Part shown: positions 49,801 to 60,414 of the stretch, piece by piece | How positions within the stretch are numbered: position 1 is the first letter of the stretch | Layout: the number at the start of each line of letters is the position of its first letter | Assembly (NCBI GenBank): GCA_009801015.1 | Contig: VHZZ01000426.1 | Location: 109,352-173,351, forward strand | Length of the DNA: 64,000 bases | Reading direction: 5' to 3' | DNA from: Silene noctiflora | Taxonomy: Eukaryota > Streptophyta > Magnoliopsida > Caryophyllales > Caryophyllaceae | Translations under genes and position numbers: made by a program | Notes under the pieces: generated by a model | What the model was told of the DNA's origin: nothing | The model's database searches: none | The model's input: only the letters and a program-made list of their open reading frames with translations

Positions 49801-52800
49801 GACCACACGAAACACACAACCCCACATGCAATTGAATTTGAACCACACAAAACACACAACCCCATATGCAAAAAAGGAAAGAGGGAAGAAAATCCGACTA
49901 ACCCCAATAAAGAAAGAGGGAAGAAATGAGCTTATAGGAGGGAGTGTGTTACTCCGACACTTCACTTAGCTGTCGTGACGCGTGTCCGACACCGACAGAT
50001 ACTTCGACACTTCACTTAGACCAAAAAATTGAAAAATGCGCGTATCAGGCACTCGACACGTGTCAGATACGACACTCGTGTCGGAGAGTCAGAGCAACAC
50101 AGTATATGTCACATTCTTTTGTTCCTGTATTGTGCATTTTCGTGATATTTGCGATCGCTAACTATCTACTCTCGTTATTGTAAACTTGTGCATCTTTGGA
50201 GTTCCCTTTCCTGGTTGATATTTTGTTTCGTTTGCGTTTGTGTACTGCAACTCAGCGAGGCACTAGGAATTTGTTGTGTAACATAACATGTTCTACAATG
50301 TACTGTAAAATCTAATGTGACAATGGATTACATTGTAGAGCTGGATGGTTATCTTATTTTGCACTTAATTTGGGGATTTCTACATTACAACTTATGTTCA
50401 GCTGTATAATAAATTTGCATGTACTGTTTTTTGCTCTGCATTTTTCCACATTAATGTCCCTTCCATGTTAGAGCGAATAATTTTGCTGATGTTATATTTC
50501 TTGTACGTTGTTTTCAGTACAACAAACCCTGTTCAAGCGGCAGACAAATCATTTCACCTTACTCGGCCAGATAGAGAGTCACTTTCTAAGCCCGAATACT
50601 CTGTTCAGGTTGGTGAATCTATGGTGAAAGCCATCTTAACGTCGTCCTTTTAATTATTGTGGTTATTTTCTCAATGGTGTCGTCTCTTCGTTTTTCCTTA
50701 CTAATTGAGAAAGCGAAACGTTGTTATTCTGTATTCACTTTTGGGTTTGTTCTTGCCATTTAGCTAATAGTATTTTTGCGTTTGTTGGTGTATCGGTGGT
50801 GATTGACGTATGTGAATATAATGCAGGCTTGGTGCATGCTTCTCAATGACAAGGTTCCTTTTAGAATGCAGTGGCCGCAGTATGCTGATTTGCAGGTTAA
50901 TGGTGANCTATTTATNGTTAATTATACCCTTTGTTTTGNATTGATGGTATATTTTTATTAGNATTGGTGTGTTAGTGAGTTGTGTAATNTGTGAGAAAAG
51001 AAGCGTTAACGACATTTCTTGATTCATATCTCATNTTCTTGCANTCCTGNTTTCATACNCNTCNAGGNTGTATGTCTGACCTGTTCGTACAGTTATGTAC
51101 AGCTTGTCGGATATGGACCATGCGGTATTTAATTATTTACGTTCATGTGTCCCTAAATGGTGTCTTCTATCTAATGTCATTCATGTATTTTATCTTGGAA
51201 GGGTTAACTGTTAGCTGATGTACTCTATGGTAATTAGATAGGTTTTTCATGCTTTATCTGGCTTGTGTCCCAAACTTTCAGGCGTTCCAGTTAGAGCTGT
51301 CAGTAGACCTGGTTCACAGTTGCTTGGAGCTAATTGTCGTGATGATGGTCCGAATGCGAGTTTCCATCATTTGTCTTACCCTCATCTGTTCAAATGGTTT
51401 TTGTGCTTTATAATTTATATCCCTTCATTAATCATGCCATAAGTTATGTTTTTAATCTACTTGTTTACCATTTCCTCTTTTAAGATCTCTTTAATAGGAT
51501 GTGATGCTCGCAGTTTTTGTTTTGGTGTCAGATTTGTTAAACGGCGGACCTTGCAACAGGTATGGTCTCACTCGATGAAGTTGCTATCTTTACATCATTT
51601 TTCTGAATTTGATTGAATTACTGGCCTTATTATATATAGTAAACTAAATATGTATCTTTATTAGTTGAAAAACCATGTTATTTTTCCGTACTGGCTGTCA
51701 GTCTCATACCTGATATTCATAGACAATCAGTTTTTATTACGACATGTTCTAGATTTTTTACTGACATGAAGTATTATCAATCTTTACTTTTTGTAGATAT
51801 TAAGCATGATCCCTAAGGAATCAGATGGTGAATCTTTTGAAGATGCTCTTGCGCGTGTTGTTCGTTGCATCGGTGGAGGAGGTGCAGCTGAGAATGCTGA
51901 CAGCGACAGTGATGTGGAAGTCGTTGCGGATTTTATCATGTTCTGTAAATTTACTTATATAATCATTCTATTTGCTTGAGTCAGATGACTAGATTAGTGG
52001 TTCTAGGATGAAGACTGCTGAACGTTTCAAGCCCTGTGTTCATATGGGCTGCTTTGACCTTGAAACTTTTGTAGAGATGCAGCAACGTTCAAGGAAGGCA
52101 AGTGACCAATTTTAATGTGTTTTTATTCGCTAATCTGACAATGTATCTAATGAAGATTTCTCAATTTTCTAATATATGCAGTGGCAGTGCCCTATATGTT
52201 TGAAAAACTATTCACTGGAGCATATAATTATTGACCCTTACTTCAATCGCATTGCAACCATGGTATTACTCATAATTACATCTCCCAGAATAACTCGGGT
52301 ATTACTCAGTCATATATTTTTGTTGATATGTTGGAAACTTTGGCTGTTTCTTATAGATGCAGTCTTGTGCCGAAGACACGACTGAGATTGAGGTCAAACC
52401 TGATGGTTCCTGGCGTGTAAAGGGTGACTGTGAGCGCAGGGATCTCACACAGTGGCATCTACCTGATGGGAGCCTGTGTCTTCCTAATGAGGGAGAATCT
52501 AAACATATAGCTGAAGCATCAAAAACGGTTAAGCAGGAAGGTGGCAGTTTGAAACTAGGCATTAGGAAGAATAGTTATGGGGTATGGGAAGTTAGTAAGC
52601 ATAAGGATGGCAATAACCTTTCTTCAGGCGAGAAATTGCCTGAGAATAATGGGGGTTTGGAGGTTATCCCTACGAGCAGCAGTGGCACTGGTAGCAGAGA
52701 TGCTGATGATCCTAGTGTTAATCAGGATGGAAACTATAATTTTGGTTTGGCTGCCAACAATGGTGTCGAACTTGAACCTATGTCCTTAAATCTCGAATCT

Positions 52801-55800
52801 TCACATGGATTTGTCACTCAAAATACTCCAGCAGCAGCGAAGGGTGCAGAGGTTATTGTGCTCAGTGATTCAGATGAAGAAAATGACAAGGTTGTGCATG
52901 GAGCTGATCATAGCAATGGTTTATTTGAAAATGGATATAACTATGACGTCGGTGCTCATGGAATCTCAGGATCATATCAAGTTGAACCTGGTCTTGGGGT
53001 TGGTGGAAGTTCATGTCTTGATCTTTTTAATTCTGCTGATGATGAATTTGGATTGCCCATGTGGCAGTTGCCATCAAATACGCATGCATCATCTACTTTC
53101 CAGTTATTTGGTTCTGACATTGACGGGTTGGATACGTTGGCTAATACCAATCTTAATTCTGCTAACTGCCCCACACTGATGAATGATTATATGTTGGCGC
53201 CAGGGAATGCTTTGAACTCTGGTGATTTGTTGCCAGGGACATCGGTTGGGCATTCCAACAATGACCTGAATGATGGATTAGTTGATAATCCCTTGGCTTT
53301 TGGTGGAGAAGACCCGTCTCTTCAGATTTTTCTTCCTACAAGGCCTTCAGATGTATCTGGTAACAATGAAGCACGGAATCAACAAGATGTTGCAAATGGT
53401 TTACGCAACGATGATTGGATCTCCCTTAAGCTAGGAGATGGTTTTGGTGCAACCTATGGAGATACAGGGCCTATGAAATCCATGAATTTTGGTCTGCAGC
53501 AACATCTTACAAATGGAACCATGGGATCACTGGCGGAAACAGGTTTGTTACTTCTGCATCCATCTGATTTATTTCCCATTTGCACGGAATCTAGACAAGC
53601 AATTCAAATATAGGAGTGCGAGAGGATCTCTCTGAAATAAACTCTTTTAAGCAGCATCTACACGACACAATTTGTATACAACTATACATCATACTCATTT
53701 TGCGTGCTTAGATAGAGTTTGGTATGGGCTGCCCAATGAACAGTTGTATAACCTTCATTAGTCCTCTATAACACTTGATCGTTATTCATGCTTCATACAT
53801 TGAAATTTTGAAATTCCACCTGCTGTGTCTTGTTTTCAGCTTCAGTGATAAGATAGTTTGTCTTTTAGGTGCTAGCTCAGCAGCATTTTATTATTGTTTC
53901 CTTCATTTGTTCCACATTATATACACCTTCCAAATGTTAGACGTGCAGTTTTACGTTTCATTCTCTTTGCAATTCTAAAGCATTGTGAATTTGTTAGAAA
54001 TTGTAATGTAGTACAAGCTTCCTGAAATCGTCCTGACCGTTCACCCTTAGAAGTCAAATTGAAAATTTGAGGACCATTTGTTGTAGTTTCCCTCGAACTA
54101 AGCAGTATTTTTACCATCAATTAGAATGCCTGTATCGCAGCCTGAATTCGTGCGTTTGGGTATCTTACGTTTTTGGACTCAGGTTTGCAATGAAGAGGAA
54201 GGAATGTTAAGGAGTCTGAGTATGGTTTTGGTCTTCCAAGATCCTATGGAAGATTTAAGATCAATGAGTTGTACATTCGATGAAGATTTATCATTTTGTG
54301 TGTCTTGTATTTATCATCTTTTTTAATTAAATAATGTATTTACGAGTTTGAACTCTGAAGTGAGTAACGGAATAAAATATTATATTCAAGTGTGTCTCTG
54401 GCTGTTTGAGTTCCAAGTTGACGAATGAAAACATGCTCCCTCCATCTAGATCAAACTACCCGTGGCCCGTAAATACGCAAAGAGAAATTTGAAAAGTGGT
54501 AATTGGACTGGATGGGAGGGGGAGTAAGTGAATTGATAATGTGCAGAATTTGAAGTCTACGGTAAACCCTAGGGTAAAAATAGTCCTAGCAACATGTCCT
54601 TCAGTTGATTACATGGGAGGGAGTGCTTTGAGAACCATTACTGCAGTACCGTTGTTACTGTGTTAAATGATGTCTGGACATTTCGGTCAGTTTGAAAATT
54701 TTGAGAAGCATTTGCTGCAGCTTCTCTCAAATTAAGCACTATTTTCCTTTCACTGGGCTAAATTTTGCATCCTTGGATACCTAGCAGTGCTTTGAGAACC
54801 ATTTACTGAGCTGACCTTCTTAGGTTCAAGTGACGCCCATAGAAATAGAAGGTGAGGACAAGTACCACCTGTACCTCTGGCTGGAGAAGATTGAACCGAA
54901 GGAGGTTGACATAAGCTAAATGGAAATTGTGATGTGGGTATCATTTCCTTGCAGCATATATTGTTTTATTCTAATGAAAAACTGAACTAAAGTTCTGACC
55001 GGATTGATGGTGAGATGGTATGTTGTCTGTATGGAATTTGATCGTGTCCATCGTGGTTTCTCCCGAATTACAACTGTTGAGTTTTGTCTAATATATTTTG
55101 AGGGTGGAAGTTTTAAAACAGAAGCAAGCATTTGGTGGTTGGGAAGTGTCCTTGTTTATTCCCAGTCTTGTCAAGCTTGATGATTTGGAATTATACTCTT
55201 GTACTGTCGCGGACAATGGTGGTTGTGATTTACTCGCATGTAATGCCCCCATAATAAACTCTGGATTTATTAACCTTACTTCCTTTGTGTTCCGTAAATT
55301 TCTTGTCTCTTGTATGTTGTGTGGGTACGTTAGAGAATGGTCTGATATTCAATTACACAACGGAAGCGCCAGTTAGGGTTTCATTGCTGTGACTTGTAAC
55401 TGGAGTTAAGCTACCTTTGTAGCCTTGTAGGGGATAAACCACAAAGTTTGAAATTGTGCTATATTGTAATTGATCACAAAGAATGAATGAAGAGTGATAA
55501 GTTTTGCTGACCGTGCTCAAAACTTATTAATCTGATGGATTTGATAACTCGTACCCTTATTGATCTTCGAGCATTATGAGCTTGTAAAGTAGAGTTACTT
55601 GATGTGTGATTTCTGCTTTTTTGTGCTGAACCCTATATGCATTCTTTTATGTGTTTTTCAGACTGCCAGCTTTTATAGCCCACCTTCTGTTTAATTGTGT
55701 GTGCTCCGTTTGCTAATCCCTTATATTTCGCTTTTCCTGTTATGTGCAGCTCCATTTCATGCGGGTTCAAACGGCAACAAATCTGAGAAGTCAAGAGAAA

Positions 55801-55880
55801 GATCGGATAACCTTCTATCATTTCCTCGACAAAAACGATCTGTAAGACCACGTCTTTCAATTGATTCAGATTCAGAGTGA
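43887..55880 (+). CDS. SIZ1: SUMO E3 ligase SIZ1 (PIAS type)
   Basis: Nuclear SUMO E3 ligase acting in phosphate, cold, heat, ABA and immune signalling. Exons: 43887-43910, 44545-44625, 46359-46401, 47527-47599, 47931-48102, 48779-48909, 49236-49304, 50518-50608, 50827-50902, 51282 to about 51359, about 51498-51559, 51797 to about 51950, about 52002-52097, 52182-52262, 52357-53542 and 55750-55880. SAP domain at about 8-49 ([20 protein letters not shown]), PHD ([24 protein letters not shown]), PINIT region ([17 protein letters not shown]), SP-RING ([23 protein letters not shown] with its zinc ligands), a SIM-like [12 protein letters not shown] and the C-terminus [18 protein letters not shown]. 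Joins are in phase except around 51350-52005, where two conserved segments cannot be found. The intron after RSRK has a GC donor (AAG then GCAAGT). Scattered N bases occur at 50907-51067. Confidence 0.93.
46480..46536. repeat. 29-bp tandem duplication in a SIZ1 intron
   Basis: TTAGGTAAGCTTACAATTTT plus GTTGTTTAG is repeated head to tail with almost no difference, indicating a recent duplication. Confidence 0.9.
49736..49944. mobile_element. Stowaway MITE, 209 bp (family copy 2)
   Basis: Arms CTCCCTCCTATTCACTAGTT and AGCTTATAGGAGGGAG; TA on the left, TG on the right where the next element abuts. Interior GGACCACACGAAACACACAA matches 27141-27337. In a SIZ1 intron. Confidence 0.8.
49947..50101. 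mobile_element. TGTTACTCCGAC-end element
   Basis: Left TGTTACTCCGACACTTCAC and right GTGTCGGAGAGTCAGAGCAA, continuing CACA, are inverted partners. Same family type as 37956-38157 but internally different. Directly abuts the Stowaway. No clear target duplication. Confidence 0.55.
54057..54753. repeat. Diverged direct duplication in last SIZ1 intron
   Basis: TTGAAAATTTGAGGACCATT through AAGCAGTATTTTTACC (54057-54115) matches TTGAAAATTTTGAGAAGCAT through AAGCACTATTTTCC (54690-54745). A further GTGCTTTGAGAACCATT occurs at 54622 and 54787. The intron is 2.2 kb. Confidence 0.6.
54436..54524. mobile_element. Stowaway-like MITE, 89 bp
   Basis: Arms CTCCCTCCATCTAGATCAAA and TTGGACTGGATGGGAGGGGG, ending AG before TA. 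Left flank is TG rather than TA. In the last SIZ1 intron. Confidence 0.6.
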
Positions 55881-57661
55881 AGAAAGTAGGTCACCAGTGG
55901 CCCACAATGTCAAAGACAAAACGTGGTTTCCGTTTTCTAGCCAATTTTGTTGTTGCCTATAGGAGTACATAAGAACCTGTACTGGTTTAAAAGGGCCATA
56001 TCGAAATTTGAAGACAGCAAAGAGCAGCATCTAACTGGGACTAGCTGAGAAACAATAGCGGAATGGTATATATACTGCTAATTTTATTTTGTCGGACCGG
56101 GCTGCCAGAGCAGACACTAGCGCGTACATTTGTAGATGAAGGAAAGGTGAAAGCAGATGAATTTGATTATTTGGTAGTGTTAGTTTCAAGATTGTAAACT
56201 CGATCCTTACAATGTAAGTTGATCGATATTTAGCGTTCATCTCATGCTGCTGCCTTTAGTATTTTTTGGAGGTTATAGCCTGTAAATGACTCAAGGAGAT
56301 AAGCAGTTTATATAAGCCCAGGAAGAGTACTTTGATTTCTTCAAAACTTTGTGGTGCAGGTATTTCGGTTTTGCATTTGTTTGGATTTCATCATGTCTAA
56401 TAAAAATTGACAATCGCAATTGGGTTTACTGGTTTAGCTGATGTTGTTTTGCAAAAATTGATCGTGCTTAAACCACGAGTTTTTGTTTGGTGCGTTTGGA
56501 GTTTAGACTCTGTTGTTAACAAATTGACCATACGTGTGATTGCGCCGTTAACAAATTAACTGAACTCCTAATTTGCACTACTATCCTCATTAAGTAGTCT
56601 AATTTGATTAGTATGCTGTTATACTCTTCCTTCCTGGGTTGATTGTTATATTTGTTTGTCCGGTATAATGAGTCGAGCTCGGTTTAAGATATTAGAGACA
56701 TTCTTTAAGCATATATAATGGATATACTGAACTTATTTGTCAATGTTCCTAGTAATTCAGAGAAAAATAACTAGATTTAACCAAATAAATGATTAAATGA
56801 TTCATTTACGAACACTTCTTGGTAAATTGAAGGTATATTAAAATGATTTTAATACACGCAAATAATTGATACATGCAAAAGTCTAAATAAATAGAGAATT
56901 AGGAAAAAGGGTGGCGTGGGGTGGGCCGAGCTAGGCTCGACTCAACCCGAACTGGCCAACGGCAAGGGGTGACCTGGGCCAGATTATCTCATGACTGACC
57001 CTAAACCGGCACATGGAGGGGTGTTCAGGCGATGAGTCTTCAGCCTTGAAGGAGTGGTGAACCGGTCTGGGCTTTTTGCGGACTCGTGTGCCAGCAAAAT
57101 CACTACCCATGAACCAAACCGAACTGGGCCAGTCAGCCCAAATGGCCCAGTTCCTCCTATTACGGAGGTATGTAATAGAAGGAAAAGATAAGAAGAAGAG
57201 GATAAGTGGGTAAAGGAAAATATCTTCAACAAAAAAAAAAAAAAAAAAAAAAAAAAAAGGAGCCAAGTATGGAGCTCGCGTTACAAAATCCATTGTTCAG
57301 GGTCTCAGTTTTCAGAGGTTAGCTTCATTTTTTTATGAAATTTTATACTCCCTCCGTCTCAATCATTTGTTTACCTCTCATTAAAATTTTTAGCTAAAAT
57401 TATGTTCGAACCTTAAGGCGATGGGTCAAAAAACTCAACCGCCAGGGGGGCGATCGTCTCATTGTGAGTGATTTTACAAACTGTAATTGTCGGATGGGGT
57501 TATTATCGCGATAAATATCTCATTTTTGACTTATAATGAAGTGTACCTAAATGCTGCCATGTCTTTATTTGCGAAAGTAGTCGTCTTTATGTTTATAACT
57601 TTACATGTGATGAAGTATTCTAGACTCCAGGGTTCCAAATTTACGAGGACGTACAAGAACA
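55881..57661. other. SIZ1 3' UTR and intergenic DNA
   Basis: SIZ1 3' UTR probably reaches about 56400. A lone Stowaway left end (CTCCCTCCGTCTCAATCATT at 57348) has no matching right end. A poly(A) run is at 57231-57258. An open minus-strand frame at 56931-57293 includes the poly(A) complement and is not believable. Confidence 0.5.
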
Positions 57662-58838
57662 ATGTTGACAACATCTGCTATACTACCAGAAACAGTGGCG
57701 TCAGTGGCCGTGGCAGCGGTGGCTGTTGGTGCAGCGGCCACCCTGTTAGTGAAGAGAACAAAAGATTCTGAGAAAAGGTATGCCTTGTTAATAATTATCG
57801 TAATTTACAATCTTTGCTGTAGTAACAGACTAACAGGCAGTAACAGCATGCTTATTTTTCGACTTTATCATCCATCCATCACTTGAGCTGTATATACTCA
57901 AAAAACTGAAATTGTAATTTATTAAGTTTAGAAAGGTGAGAAGCTGCATCACACAGCGTTATCTGAATGCAGTTAGACTGATTGCTCCAAAGACCCATGA
58001 TAAAAATTGCGTCGAAAACTTAAGCGACCTATGTGAAAATCAATAAATCATTTTCTGATTAATAACATAAATCTGAACAAAACTATGTTATTTGAATGTA
58101 GCGAGATTCCAGTAAAGGAGTGTGAAGCTTGTGGCGGTACTGGTATCTGCTCAGAGTGCAAAGGAGAGGGTTTTGTGCTTCAGAAATTGTCACAAGAAAG
58201 AGCTGATAGGGCTCGGATGTCATCTAATAACGCGGCTACGCGGTTTACTTCAGGGTAGACTTCTATTCTCTCTAAATTTGACACTTCAAATGTATCATGC
58301 TGTTGTTGTTAGAACTGACAGTCAGAGTATTCAGGTCAGGCAGGTGCGAGTCTGATTAGTTTGGGTATGGATCAGTTGGTTTTCGTTTGGATTAGATCAG
58401 GTCATTACTATCAAGACATTTAGGGGGAAGGCCGTAAGGGTCAGTTGAAACCATCAAATTTCGGGTTTCAAATCTTATTTGAATTCGTTTAGGTAGGTCG
58501 GTTTTATGAGGCAATTGTTTTAAAAACAAAAATAATAATAATATGCTGGCTGTGGGGTTCGAACCCACGCGCACTTATGTGCAGAAGATCTTAAGTCTTC
58601 CCCCTTAACCACTCGGGCAAACCAGCTTTTTGTAATCTCATTTGCTAAAAATTATTTTAAACTGATTAGTTGATTCATTGTAAAGTTGGGTTCTTCGGAT
58701 TTACTTGTAATCTATGAACATGATAACTGAAATTCGTTTGATATTAACAGGCTTCCAAGGAAATGGAGTTACTGTACAAAGTGTTCATCAGCTCGCTCGT
58801 GTAATACCTGCGGCGGGAGTGGAAAACTGACATTATAG
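57662..58838 (+). CDS. Small DnaJ-type cysteine-rich zinc-finger protein
   Basis: Exons 57662-57777, 58102-58254 and 58751-58838 give 118 residues. A hydrophobic Ala/Val segment (about 11-31) could be a membrane anchor or part of a targeting peptide. Two CxxCxGxG-type pairs follow: CEACGGTGICSECKGEG and, near the end, CTKCSSARSCNTCGGSG. These resemble the DnaJ/BSD2 cysteine-rich fold, which binds two zinc ions. It recalls Arabidopsis At1g22630, a short protein of unknown role; no J domain is present, so it is not a true Hsp40. Joins are in frame. Function is not established; thiol chemistry or chaperoning in organelles is a guess. Intron 2 hosts an antisense tRNA gene. Confidence 0.85.
58544..58626 (-). 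tRNA. trnL-UAA: tRNA-Leu(UAA)
   Basis: An 83-nt nuclear tRNA. The acceptor stem pairs GCTGGTT with AGCCAGC (one G-U pair); A box TTGCCCGAGTGG; the anticodon loop CTTAAGA contains TAA, which reads UUA leucine codons; an extra arm typical of leucine tRNAs is present; B box GGGTTCGAACCCC. No intron and no encoded CCA. It lies in intron 2 of the zinc-finger gene, on the opposite strand. Confidence 0.95.
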
Positions 58839-59930
58839 TTTCCGTTGATTGTTTCTGAACGTTACATTTTGTCTGGAGAATGGTTACAAAATCTAGTACT
58901 CGAAAGTCTTATTTGAAGGTAGATCGCGGGGGAGAATAGTCACTTGGAGAGATAAGGAGTGTACATTTGTTCGATGAAATCCGGTGATTTCCGAGTTTTG
59001 CATGTACTTCATATCATTTAGTCAAGGGAAAATATTTTTATGTGTCATGGGGCTTCTCTTACCCGACAAAACTTATCAACTGGAATGACCCGACCCAAAT
59101 TGATCCATCCCAACCAAAATTGTCCTGCCTCTACCCACCATACAAACGAATCCGAATATGACTTGAATTGAGTTGATGCGAGTTGCGACCCTAACTGATG
59201 GTTACCCCTAAATTACATGATAATTACACCGGAAACATATCTAAATCAAAATGATCAGACCTAGCACGATTGCAAACATACCTGAAATGACTTGACCCGA
59301 AACATATTATTCACCTATGCTGAGCACTGAATCAATTGAGTGAACTTGTTACTGGAAGTTCAAGCATATAATAGCCTTCTAGCTTCCACAAGCTCACCCC
59401 AAGCGTGACGTTTTTTGCTGACCTTGTAAGTAACCCTCAACATGCTATAATCCAAGAGAGATACGAAATACATTTCTCGACAAGATATGAACTTTTGTCA
59501 CAACTCGAAAGTAAAAGCAAGAGAGCACATAAAAAAGCAGAGAAATGTCTAAAATCATTATGGCAAATTTCAGGTCCTAACAATCACTATTACAAGAGCT
59601 AAATGTTGAGCTAACTAGCTAAAAGCTGAAACTACAGCAATCCAAATACTTCACATCAATGGTTATAAATTTTGATTTGCGACAAAGATATGAACACAAG
59701 TCTGCTTCCACAAATGGATATAAAGCCTGAGACGCGATGACGGACCAATAATCTTGGGCACTTCATTCAGCTGAAAGTGAAATGATCCTAAATATATAGG
59801 AGTAAGATCTAAATGAATCCCAGGACAATCAATTTACTATAGTATTATCCTGGTGAATGTTGTCGGAATTTTCCATGATAAATCGAGGCCAATGGAAATA
59901 CCTACTTAAGAAAACCCTCCTGGCTATACA
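58839..59930. other. Intergenic, with degenerate GACCCG repeat
   Basis: 3' ends of the convergent zinc-finger and SnRK1 beta-3 genes. Around 59070-59310 there are ATGACCCGACCCAAATTG, AATATGACTTGAATTGAG and similar words of the GACCCG hAT-like type without clear ends. No gene seen. Confidence 0.5.
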
Positions 59931-60352
59931 CTAGCTGTGACCTCCCCTTCTTTGCACAGGCTTGTAAAGAACGACGGTGACAAACTTGGAACGAAAGCGT
60001 TGGGTAAAACCGAGGGCTACAACTGATCTTGGAGCCTCCCGATTTTCAATGTACATATGGTTTAGATCTTGGGGCAGAATAACAGTGCCCATAGCTTCTC
60101 TGCTTGGAGGATAGCTTACGACGGTGTGTGGCAAAATTGCAGGAACAAGAGGCGGCTCGCGTGCCTCGTCTTCATTACCCGGAAACACATTGTTATAACT
60201 TGAACCGGGAGAATCGGGAGTTTCAAATCCTGCTACAGTACCTGTTTCCTGATCAAGGAATACTTTATTGTAAGTCTTGAGGTAAATACTCCAGAATTAC
60301 TAAGATAATTTGCAAGTCAGCTTACCCGCTCATTTGGGTATGCGTTGTTCAT
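59931..60352 (-). CDS. KINB3: SnRK1 regulatory subunit beta-3
   Basis: Plant-specific short beta subunit of the SnRK1 energy-sensing kinase; it holds only the beta C-terminal interaction domain and lacks the glycogen-binding domain and myristoylated N-terminus of beta-1/2. Coding exons on the minus strand are 60352-60326 and 60248-59931, giving 114 residues, the same length as Arabidopsis KINbeta3. Seen: TVAGFETPDSPGSSYNNVFP, LNHMYIENREAPRSVVALG and RFRSKFVTVVLYKPVQRRG. The start exon extends upstream as 5' UTR to 60414 (acceptor at 60415-60416), and another leader exon probably starts at 62346 (donor GTAAAA). A 12-codon uORF ends overlapping the start codon. Confidence 0.94.
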
Positions 60353-60387
60353 GTTGGCGATGTAAATCCTCTGAGATGAAGTCTCAT
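60349..60387 (-). promoter_or_regulatory. Upstream ORF overlapping the KINB3 start
   Basis: In the leader, an ATG at 60387 opens a 12-codon frame (MRLHLRGFTSPT) whose TGA shares bases with the main ATG (sequence ATGA). Such overlap allows termination-reinitiation or leaky scanning to set translation of the subunit. The uATG context (TTTATGA) is weak. Confidence 0.6.
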
Positions 60388-60414
60388 AAACAAAGTCCCT
60401 CTTGACAGAAAACA

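Noticed and set aside
56931-57293. 120-codon minus-strand frame
   Set aside because: Contains a poly-Phe run from a poly(A) tract and no conserved motif.
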